From: Armatimonadota bacterium
GTDB taxonomy: Bacteria > Armatimonadota > Zipacnadia > Zipacnadales > FEN-943
Reading direction: 5' to 3'
Assembly: GCA_026419655.1 (NCBI GenBank)
Contig: JANZZA010000624.1
Coordinates: 1-5,216 of the forward strand
Length of the DNA: 5,216 nt
Of the stretch, positions 1 through 5,216 are shown piece by piece. Each line of letters starts with the position of its first letter. The stretch's first letter is position 1. Below the pieces are notes generated by a model. That model had not been told where the DNA came from. It was given only the letters and a program-made list of their open reading frames with translations, and made no database searches. A program made the translations under genes and the position numbers.

Positions 1-156
1 GGCGATTTTCCACCGACCGTGCGCCCTGACCTGCGCATCTGGGTCTATCACCTGCCCGGCCCTGTGTGGATAGATGACGTTGAGGTGCAGCCGACACGTC
101 AGGGCCCGGCGCCAGGACCGCTACTTAGCTTCGAAACCTACACGCCGGCGCCCTGA
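1..156 (+). CDS. C-terminal fragment of a protein ending in a carbohydrate-binding-like beta-sandwich
   Basis: The frame is open from the first base and ends at a TGA stop (154-156), giving the last 51 residues of a gene that begins outside the window. The readable part runs from a segment RIWVYHLPG through PVWIDDVEV to a Pro- and Gly-rich tail. A pattern of the kind 'pGxVWIDDVEV' close to the C-terminus is typical of the final beta-strand of galactose-binding-like or carbohydrate-binding jelly-roll domains, which often close large secreted glycosidases and cell-surface proteins of environmental bacteria. A similar strand (GPAEIYLDEFCVEP) occurs inside the large secreted protein at the other end of the window. 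Catalytic domains, signal peptide and start are not visible, so the enzyme activity cannot be named. The coding call is well supported by frame and motif; the domain type is an inference from a short stretch. Confidence 0.7.
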   Translation, partial: GDFPPTVRPDLRIWVYHLPGPVWIDDVEVQPTRQGPAPGPLLSFETYTPAP

Positions 157-200
157 GCGACAGTCTGAAGAACTCTGCATGTGAGAGCTGGCTCGCTCAG
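153..200. repeat. 8-bp perfect inverted repeat spanning the stop codon of the upstream gene
   Basis: CTGAGCGA at 153-160 is the exact reverse complement of TCGCTCAG at 193-200, with 32 bases between. A smaller nested pair, CTCT (173-176) and AGAG (184-187), could stack inside the loop. The left arm covers the TGA stop codon at 154-156. There is no run of T after the right arm, so it does not meet the form of an intrinsic terminator. It could be a weak 3'-end structure protecting the upstream transcript, or chance. Confidence 0.35.
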
Positions 201-412
201 GGAGAACGACGCCTGGAGTCCGGGGCTATTCACTCTCAGAGGTAAGCGAACCCAAGATAAGCGGTTTGCAACAGTGGCCTCCGCAAGTCATTGCGTAATG
301 CTCTCAAGGGCTGCGACCTGTAAGCTGCTCGGCGCGCCCTGTCAAGAACATGTGCGCTTGTCGTCCGCCGCTGGCCTGGTAGGTCCGGATTCGTTTTGCC
401 TCTACGCGGGGC

Positions 413-441
413 TTGTTGGGGCGGGCCGCAACAGATATACT
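413..441 (+). promoter_or_regulatory. Putative sigma-70-type promoter of carA
   Basis: A -10 hexamer TATACT (436-441) matches the consensus TATAAT at five of six positions. It sits 17 bases after TTGTTG (413-418), which matches TTGACA at its first three positions. The 17-base spacing is optimal. The expected transcription start near 448 would leave a leader of about 30 bases before the GTG start at 480, which fits a directly transcribed gene. The -35 match is weak, and in GC-rich DNA of an unknown phylum the consensus may differ. Confidence 0.45.
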
Positions 442-464
442 GCGGCCAATCCACACAGTACAGC

Positions 465-468
465 GAGG
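465..468 (+). promoter_or_regulatory. Possible ribosome binding site supporting the GTG start of carA
   Basis: GAGG lies 11 bases before the GTG at 480. It is the only purine-rich Shine-Dalgarno-like element close to the place where CarA homology begins. The in-frame ATG at 396 would add 28 residues unlike any CarA N-terminus and lies upstream of the predicted promoter, so GTG 480 is preferred. Confidence 0.45.
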
Positions 469-479
469 TCGAATGTTCA

Positions 480-1658
480 GTGCCGCAGAGGGAACGCGTA
501 CCGGCTCTCCTGGCGCTGGAAGACGGAACGGTCTTCCGCGGCTGGAATTTTGGGGCACAGGGAGAGCGCAGCGGAGAAGCTGTTTTCAATACGGGCATGA
601 CCGGGTACCAGGAGGTCCTCACGGACCCGTCTTACCGCGGCCAGATTGTGGCCATGACATACACGGAAATAGGCAATTACGGCATCAACCCGGAGGATAA
701 CGAGTCGTGGCGGCCGTGGGTAGAAGGTTTTGTGGTGCGAGAGTTCAATGCTCGCCCCAGTAACTGGCGGGCGACTGAGACTCTCGACGAGTTTCTAGCA
801 CGCCACGGCATCATCGGCATTGAAGACGTGGACACGCGGCGGCTAACAAAGCACCTGCGCACCTACGGCGCCCAGATAGCTGTCATTACCACCGAAACCC
901 TGGACCCGGATGAGGCCGTAGATAAAGCTCGGGCGGCCCCGCGGCTGGTTGGACGCAATCTGGTAGCCGAAGTGACGTGCGACGGGCCGCGGGAATGGTT
1001 TGGCGAAGGTTATGAGCTTTCCGCCGCCCACGGCCCGTCAGTGGACATCGGTGCTCGCCCGCCAGCGGCACCCTTCCTTCCAGACCAGCGGCCTACAGTT
1101 GTCGTCGTAGACTGCGGAGTGAAACAGAACATCCTCAGGCATCTACACCGGCGCGGAGCACGTGTTATTACCGTGCCAGCCACCTATCCCGAAGACGACA
1201 TCCTGGCGCTCAAGCCAGATGGCCTTGTCCTGTCCAATGGACCAGGGGACCCGGAAGCCGTCACGCCAGTCATTGAATTGACACGGCGCTTGGTGGGAAA
1301 GCTGCCAATCTTTGGCATATGCCTGGGCCACCAGATGCTGGGCCTCGCCCTAGGCGGACGCACCTACAAACTCAAATTCGGTCACCGCGGAATCAATCAC
1401 CCGGTGAAATATCTTCCCACTGGCGCCGTGGAAATCACTACCCAGAACCACGGGTTCTGTGTGGACATGGACTCGCTGGCTGGTACGGGGATGGAGATCA
1501 CCCACATCAATCTCAATGACCAGAGCTGCGAAGGGATGCGGCACCGCGAGCTTCCGGTCATGTCCGTTCAGTTTCACCCAGAAGCGGGCGCCGGCCCCCA
1601 TGACTCTTCCCACCTTTTCGATGAATTCATAGCGACGGTTCGGGCGTTCAAGGGCTGA
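480..1658 (+). CDS. carA: Carbamoyl-phosphate synthase (glutamine-hydrolysing) small subunit
   Basis: CarA hydrolyses glutamine and channels the ammonia to the large subunit CarB, which makes carbamoyl phosphate for pyrimidine and arginine synthesis in the cytoplasm. The 392-residue product has the usual family length. The N-terminal CarA domain begins PALLALEDG (residues 8-16) and includes the hallmark FNTGMTGYQEVLTDPSY. The class I glutamine amidotransferase domain starts around residue 207, with DCGVKQN (211-217), the loop SNGPGDPE starting near 252, and the nucleophile elbow GICLGHQ with Cys281. It continues with GHRGINHPV (301-309) and ends with QFHPEA carrying His366 and Glu368, so the catalytic triad is intact. 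The GTG start is chosen because homology begins just after it; the frame is open further upstream. The gene has its own likely promoter. carB is not adjacent; a cyclase-family gene follows after 198 bases. Identity is essentially certain, the exact start less so. Confidence 0.97.
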   Translation: MPQRERVPALLALEDGTVFRGWNFGAQGERSGEAVFNTGMTGYQEVLTDPSYRGQIVAMTYTEIGNYGINPEDNESWRPWVEGFVVREFNARPSNWRATETLDEFLARHGIIGIEDVDTRRLTKHLRTYGAQIAVITTETLDPDEAVDKARAAPRLVGRNLVAEVTCDGPREWFGEGYELSAAHGPSVDIGARPPAAPFLPDQRPTVVVVDCGVKQNILRHLHRRGARVITVPATYPEDDILALKPDGLVLSNGPGDPEAVTPVIELTRRLVGKLPIFGICLGHQMLGLALGGRTYKLKFGHRGINHPVKYLPTGAVEITTQNHGFCVDMDSLAGTGMEITHINLNDQSCEGMRHRELPVMSVQFHPEAGAGPHDSSHLFDEFIATVRAFKG

Positions 1659-1856
1659 GCCGGCTGCGGCCCGAAGGCGGGCTATGTGGGCTAGACGGAG
1701 GGCGGAACGGGCACGGTGTCGTGAAGGGTTGTGTGGCCGCCGGGCGGGCATTGCTAGGTGGTGCGGATCCGGAGCCACTGTGGCTGCAGGTTTTCAACGA
1801 GCCATCAGCAAGGGAAGATCACACGCAGCCTGCACGGAGATTGGCGGAACCTGTCC

Positions 1857-2531
1857 ATGGACGTGCAACTTCTGAGCCGCGTATTGCAGCCCGGCGGGCT
1901 GGTGTGGCCTGGCGACCCATCCCTCGGCGTCGAGCAGGTGTACGACCTCTCGCGCGGGGACGCGTGCAACGCCTTTGTGCTGCACCTCTTCGGCCACTAT
2001 GGTACTCACGTAGATGGCCCGCGGCATTTCAATCCTGAAGGCCCCACCCTCGCAGAGTTGCCTGCTGAGACCTTTTTGTACAGGTCGGTGGCGCTCATAG
2101 ATCTCCCGTGCTGCGATGAGCAATGCATCAGGCCGGAGGACTTGCAGCGCGCACTACCGAAGAGTTGGCTTTACGACCTGGTCATGATACGTACCGGGTT
2201 CGGCGCCCTTCGCGACGCCCAGCCAGAGCGCTACGTCCATCGGTCTCCATATTTGTCTCCCGAGTCGGCCCGGATGATCACGGACGAGCTGCCTACGGTA
2301 AGGGCCCTGGCGGTGGACACACTTTCGGTGGGAGCAGTGGGGCATCCGGAAGAAAACTGTGAGACGCACCGCATTCTCTGCGGAGCCGGACGGCAGGACG
2401 GACGCTTTGTCCTTATCTACGAAGACGTACGCATGGACCATCTGGGCACCACGCCCTTGCGCGTATGGGGGCTGCCGCTGCTGGTAGAGGGACTGGACAG
2501 CGCACCTGTGGTCATGATAGCAGAGCTATAA
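1857..2531 (+). CDS. Cyclase-family metal-dependent hydrolase (kynurenine formamidase-like)
   Basis: The 224-residue product belongs to the cyclase / kynurenine formamidase (KynB) fold family, whose members use a metal centre to hydrolyse amide or related bonds. Substrates include N-formylkynurenine and isatin, and many members are uncharacterised. Seen directly: WPGDP at 17-21; the signature HxGTHxDxPxHF complete as His47-Tyr-Gly-Thr-His51-Val-Asp53-Gly-Pro-Arg-His57-Phe; DTLSV at 154-158; a later His171 in THRILCG; and Glu189 in IYEDV, which probably correspond to the C-terminal catalytic His and Glu. The ATG at 1857 is chosen because family homology starts there (DVQLLSRVLQ); an in-frame ATG at 1758 would add 33 unlike residues. 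A weak GGCGG (1843-1847) lies 9 bases upstream. No tryptophan-degradation gene is nearby, so naming it kynB is not justified. Family membership is strong, substrate unknown. Confidence 0.9.
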   Translation: MDVQLLSRVLQPGGLVWPGDPSLGVEQVYDLSRGDACNAFVLHLFGHYGTHVDGPRHFNPEGPTLAELPAETFLYRSVALIDLPCCDEQCIRPEDLQRALPKSWLYDLVMIRTGFGALRDAQPERYVHRSPYLSPESARMITDELPTVRALAVDTLSVGAVGHPEENCETHRILCGAGRQDGRFVLIYEDVRMDHLGTTPLRVWGLPLLVEGLDSAPVVMIAEL

Positions 2532-2594
2532 GATGCCGCACCTGGCAGGCATGGCGTGGTTTCATGTCTGTAGCTGCAGGCTGGAACGCAGAAA

Positions 2595-2599
2595 GGGAG
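2595..2599 (+). promoter_or_regulatory. Ribosome binding site fixing the start of the pseudopilin gene
   Basis: GGGAG lies 9 bases before the ATG at 2609, the clearest Shine-Dalgarno sequence in the window. It decides between this ATG and in-frame codons further upstream (from 2465) that would overlap the cyclase-family gene. The resulting N-terminus is a short basic leader followed by a glycine and a hydrophobic helix, as expected for a pilin-like precursor. Confidence 0.7.
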
Positions 2600-2608
2600 A
2601 GACCACAA

Positions 2609-3076
2609 ATGACCAGGAGGAGCAATACTGCGCCAGGTATGACCCTCCGCGACTTTCTCCTGGCTCTGCTCATTTTGGCGTTTCTGGCCTATCGTTACGC
2701 CGAGCGCGTCGCACAGCGCAGGCAGCTCCAGCGGCGGGAAGTGACCATCCATAGGATTCTGCTCGTGCAAGAAGGTCTGGAACGATACGCAGTTGACAAT
2801 GCGGGACATTTCCCCCCTGATAAGCCAGGCCTGGAGCTACTTATCAAGCCTCCGTCTAACGTAAGGCCCCGGCCGCTGCGCTGGCGCGGACCGTACGTGC
2901 CGTCTGCAGAAACGCTGCTGGACGGATGGGGACGGCCGTTCCATTACTGCGACAAGGGCAGCGGTGACCCGCCACGTCCCTATATGTTGTGGAGTCCCGG
3001 CGCTGACAACAGCGACGGCGGAACTGGAATGAATGCGGATGTCAATGTGTGGAACCCTGATAGCCTGGTTCCGTAG
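2609..3076 (+). CDS. Type II secretion GspG-like (pseudo)pilin with atypical prepilin site
   Basis: This 155-residue protein resembles the major pseudopilin GspG of type II secretion, an inner-membrane protein cleaved by prepilin peptidase and assembled into a periplasmic filament. Seen: a basic leader (MTRRSNTAPG, 1-10) and the putative cleavage point Gly10/Met11. The expected FTLIE motif is replaced by MTLRD, so position +5 is Asp15, not Glu. A hydrophobic helix (about 16-28) and a basic amphipathic helix (QRRQLQRR) follow, then LERYAVDNAGHFPP, WRGPYV (92-97) and DGWGRPFHY (105-113). The C-terminal GADNSDGGTGMNADV (131-145) corresponds to the calcium-binding loop region of GspG. No other secretion genes are visible, so it is an orphan in this window. 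It lies 77 bases after the cyclase-family gene and its end probably overlaps the next gene. The GspG-type fold is well supported by the C-terminal motifs; actual membership in a working T2SS is not shown. Confidence 0.82.
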   Translation: MTRRSNTAPGMTLRDFLLALLILAFLAYRYAERVAQRRQLQRREVTIHRILLVQEGLERYAVDNAGHFPPDKPGLELLIKPPSNVRPRPLRWRGPYVPSAETLLDGWGRPFHYCDKGSGDPPRPYMLWSPGADNSDGGTGMNADVNVWNPDSLVP

Positions 3077-5197
3077 ACGAATGGAAATAGGGCTGGTGCT
3101 GGGCTCGCTGGCATTGGCATGGTGTTGCCTTTGCAGCCAACAAGCAGCAGCAGCCGAGAACTCGGCCGCGCCGACCGCGACCGAGGACTTTTCGAGTTTA
3201 GGCCATGTCTTGCCCCGCGACCCTGCGTCGGCGCTGAACATTACCCCGCGCTTGGGCACAACCCCTCTCGCCGTGCAGAGCGGAGCCCGGGTGGCGGGGA
3301 CGGCTCTTAAGTGGACTCTGACTGGCTCCGTTGACGCTATTGCTCTGACAAAGGCTGTATACAAACCGCCGGGTACTGTGACCCTTTGGGTGAAAAACCC
3401 ACGTGGATCTCCTGTGACCCTCCAACTGCTTGCTGTCGCAATACCGGGCGGTGTTTCGCAATGGCCTGCCCAGGACATCAGCGGGTGCAAAAACTGGACG
3501 CGCCTTACGTGGCAGCCAGAAGACGCCGCGCCGGTTGGCCAAGAAGGACAAGAGCAACTGCCTCTGCGGTCACAGCCGTATGCTTTCTTGCCGGTCTGCG
3601 AATGGCGCATCGTGGCGGCCAAAGCAAAAGGGAGCGGGCCAGCAGAAATCTACCTCGATGAGTTCTGTGTGGAGCCAGCTTCTGAGCGCCGGTTAGTGGT
3701 GCACTCCATACGGCCGGCAGCCTGGCAGATACGGGCCGGAGGTATCGTTACCGCCGAGGTCGAGCTGGAGGATGCAGCAGGGGCAACGGTCTTTGATAAG
3801 CCGCGCCTCTGTTTGACGCAGTCAGGTGGACGGATAGTCGCCTGGCAATATTTAGCTGCCGCAGGCCCTGCCGAGGGACGACACAACCTTTCGGTGGAGT
3901 TAGCGGTGCCGGCCAGCGCAGCGCCGGGCGACTATGAGCTGCAAGTCACTGCGGCCGCAGCGCAGGTTGACGGGCCAGCAGCAAAAGGCGTCACGGTCAA
4001 CGTGGTGGGCCCGGCCAGCCCGCCTTCTCCGCCAGTCACGCAGCTCCCTAAAGCCATAGCCGACCTCACCGGGCGCCGGACCACCGACTGGCGCCTTTCC
4101 CCTACCCGCGTGTACTTCGTGCCTGCGTGCGCAAATTTCGACGCCCACGGCCTTTCTCCGGACGTTGCGTTGCCCGATGGCCAGCGCTGCTGGGATGGCC
4201 TGGACGAAATGCTCAACGCAGTGGTGCAGCACGACCCAGAAGGGATGGCCGTGCTGCAAGTCTTCGTGGGCGTGACGCCGGCCTGGCTTGCCGCTCATCC
4301 AGACGACTGTGCGAAATTCCTGCCAGAGACGCAAGATTTCGCTGCGTCGCCCCGGCTGCGCCGGCTACCGTCCTTTTCATCGGCGGCATGGCGGCAAAGG
4401 GCAGCGGCTGACCTGGCTGATCTGGTGCGACACGTCGAAGCTTCCCCATGGGCCGGCCTGATACTCGGCTACGTCATTTGTGCCGGCGATGGCACGTGGG
4501 CAATGCCTGCAAGTCGTGGCACGCCGCTGCCCGACTACAGCGCCGCCGCTGTTTCGGACTTCCGGGCCTGGCTGCGCGGTAAATACCAGACCCTTCCTGA
4601 CCTGCGCACGGCATGGGGCCAGGCCCGACATCCTGTCCTGGAATTGCTAAAGGACCTCCCGCCAGACGAGCCGCGACCCGTTATGGCATGGGATGACGCC
4701 ACGCTGCCCAAGCCTGAGAGACGTCTCACAGCCCCCACCGCGCTGCTGGAGCCGCCCATGTTTCAGGACGTGGTTGACAGCGCCCTGTTCATGGCCGACC
4801 AATCGGCCGCGGCGGCCGCAGAACTTGTCCGGGGGGCCAAGCAGCACACTAGGCTGCCAGTAGGAATTCTCTATGGCGGGTGGCTAGCCGATTCTCAGGA
4901 CCCTGTACGATTGGCGACGGGGCATCTGGCACTCGGCAAATTGTTGCGGTCGCCCGACGTGGACTTTTTGGTTTTCCAAGGCCAAGTGACATGCGTGGGC
5001 TGGCTCGCGCCCTTCGCGTCAATCCAGTTCCACCACAAACCATGGCTCGTCCAGATAACCAGCACCAAAGAGAATCCAGACGAAGAGCCACGCGACAAGA
5101 TTGCGCTAGCCTTTGCAGCCGGGGCGCACGGCGTCAGTGCGCCAGCCGGATCCTCGCAAATGGCGGCCGTCTGGAAGGCGATTCAGGAAGGTGGAAT
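3045..5197 (+). CDS. Large secreted GH42-like (TIM-barrel) glycosidase-related protein, 3' truncated by contig end
   Basis: One frame runs without a stop to the contig end, giving about 717 genuine residues. Numbering is from ATG 3045. Residues 1-37 form a signal peptide: WFRRR (8-12), a hydrophobic core with Cys27, Cys28 and Cys30, then an AAAA run before Glu38. About 45-215 resemble a galactose-binding-like domain, ending in the strand EIYLDEFCV (Asp205). About 218-325 look like an Ig-like beta-sandwich, followed by a Pro-rich linker (PASPPSPP). From about 340 the pattern is that of GH42-like TIM barrels: VTPAWLAAHPDD, LVRHVEASPWAG, GYVICAGDGTW (475-485), FRAWLRGKY (506-514), AWG with Trp524, and SPDVDFLVF. 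The acidic residues I expect after 'GYxxxxGxxxEW' and in the 'KxWxxE' strand are absent (Trp485 region, Gln670). Start alternatives are ATG 3033, 3039 and 3081; 3081 removes the basic n-region, so an upstream start overlapping the pseudopilin end is preferred. Coding is very likely, family moderately sure, substrate unknown. Confidence 0.8.
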
Positions 5198-5216
5198 CTG
5201 TCTCTTATACACATCT
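5198..5216. other. Residual Nextera (Tn5 mosaic-end) sequencing adapter
   Basis: The last 19 bases, CTGTCTCTTATACACATCT, are exactly the reverse complement of the 19-bp Tn5 mosaic end used in Nextera libraries. It is not genomic sequence. The open frame of the preceding gene reads through it, so a naive translation ends in the artefact peptide CLLYTS. The genuine sequence ends at or just before 5197. Confidence 0.97.

Larger units (their letters stand above)
157..479. other. 323-base intergenic gap upstream of carA
   Basis: This gap separates the upstream stop codon from the chosen carA start. Small open frames exist on both strands, but their translations show no recognisable motif, no hydrophobic or domain pattern and no good ribosome binding site, so none is called. 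No tRNA-like arms or T-loop are seen. The identifiable contents are the inverted repeat at its left edge, an 8-bp palindrome GGCGCGCC at 331-338, the putative promoter at 413-441 and the short carA leader. The length would allow a regulatory leader or a small RNA, but no known riboswitch or PyrR-type site could be recognised. Confidence 0.5.

Noticed and set aside
232..246. CTCTCAGAGG as a possible PyrR-binding loop in the carA leader
   Set aside because: Alignment to the PyrR consensus fails at most fixed positions, and the site lies about 200 bases upstream of the likely transcription start.
376..400. GGTAGGTCCGGATTCG resembling part of the signal recognition particle RNA core
   Set aside because: Only a short segment matches; the GNRA-type loop and the AGCAGCC part expected downstream are missing.
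181..600. 139-codon + strand frame across the carA upstream gap
   Set aside because: It overlaps the first 40 codons of carA in another frame, has no recognisable domain and no good ribosome binding site.
1669..1682. Hairpin GCCCG-AAGG-CGGGC just after carA as a possible terminator
   Set aside because: The stem is only 5 bp and no T-rich tract follows, so termination cannot be supported.
1729..1757. TTGTGT ... TGCTAG as a promoter for the cyclase-family gene
   Set aside because: The -10 candidate matches poorly and nothing else supports it; the spacing alone is not evidence.
1350..1778. 142-codon - strand frame opposite the carA 3' end
   Set aside because: It is fully explained as a shadow of the conserved CarA amidotransferase domain; no independent motif is visible.
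3099..3140. Possible lipoprotein signal (cysteines 27, 28 and 30 in the hydrophobic core)
   Set aside because: No cysteine is preceded by a proper lipobox: the first follows Trp and the others follow Cys and Leu. The AAAA run suits ordinary signal peptidase I cleavage better.
2837..3622. 261-codon open frame on the - strand
   Set aside because: It lies antisense to the pseudopilin and the large secreted protein, both of which have domain motifs, a start signal or an uninterrupted frame. Its translation is Arg/Ser/Ala-rich without recognisable motifs, as expected from high-GC codon bias.
3900..4334. 144-codon - strand frame
   Set aside because: It is antisense to the continuous frame of the large secreted protein and shows only low-information Arg/Ala-rich sequence.

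Overview
The window is a GC-rich bacterial contig end with every recognisable gene on the + strand. The last 19 bases are a perfect copy of the Nextera transposase mosaic-end adapter, so this is an untrimmed short-read, probably metagenomic, contig that stops at about 5197. The closest lineage cannot be fixed from sequence alone. A housekeeping carA, an orphan GspG-type pseudopilin and large secreted beta-sandwich plus glycosidase-like proteins is a combination I associate with Armatimonadota, Planctomycetota and neighbouring environmental phyla. That placement is inference.

Layout. Positions 1-156 hold the last 51 codons of a gene whose product ends in a carbohydrate-binding-like beta-strand motif. 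Positions 157-479 are a 323-base gap without a convincing gene. It contains an inverted repeat over the upstream stop codon and a plausible sigma-70-type promoter (413-441) for the next gene. Positions 480-1658 encode a complete carbamoyl-phosphate synthase small subunit (CarA, 392 aa, GTG start). Positions 1857-2531 encode a cyclase-family metal hydrolase (kynurenine formamidase-like, 224 aa). Positions 2609-3076 encode a short GspG-like pseudopilin (155 aa). From about 3045 to the contig end an uninterrupted frame encodes the first ~717 residues of a large secreted protein: signal peptide, galactose-binding-like domain, Ig-like beta-sandwich, Pro-rich linker and a GH42-like TIM-barrel region. 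No stop codon is reached.

How they fit together. CarA makes glutamine-derived ammonia for carbamoyl phosphate (pyrimidine and arginine synthesis), but its partner carB is not next to it. The cyclase-family gene follows on the same strand after 198 bases. The pseudopilin and the glycosidase-like gene probably overlap by about 32 bases and look co-transcribed, so one inference is that they belong to a cell-envelope or secretion and polysaccharide function. I found no tRNA, rRNA, CRISPR array, transposase or convincing intrinsic terminator. Nothing here is clearly a new defence or mobile system. The points most worth a second look are the atypical orphan pseudopilin paired with a secreted glycosidase-like protein, and the apparent loss of expected acidic active-site residues in the latter.
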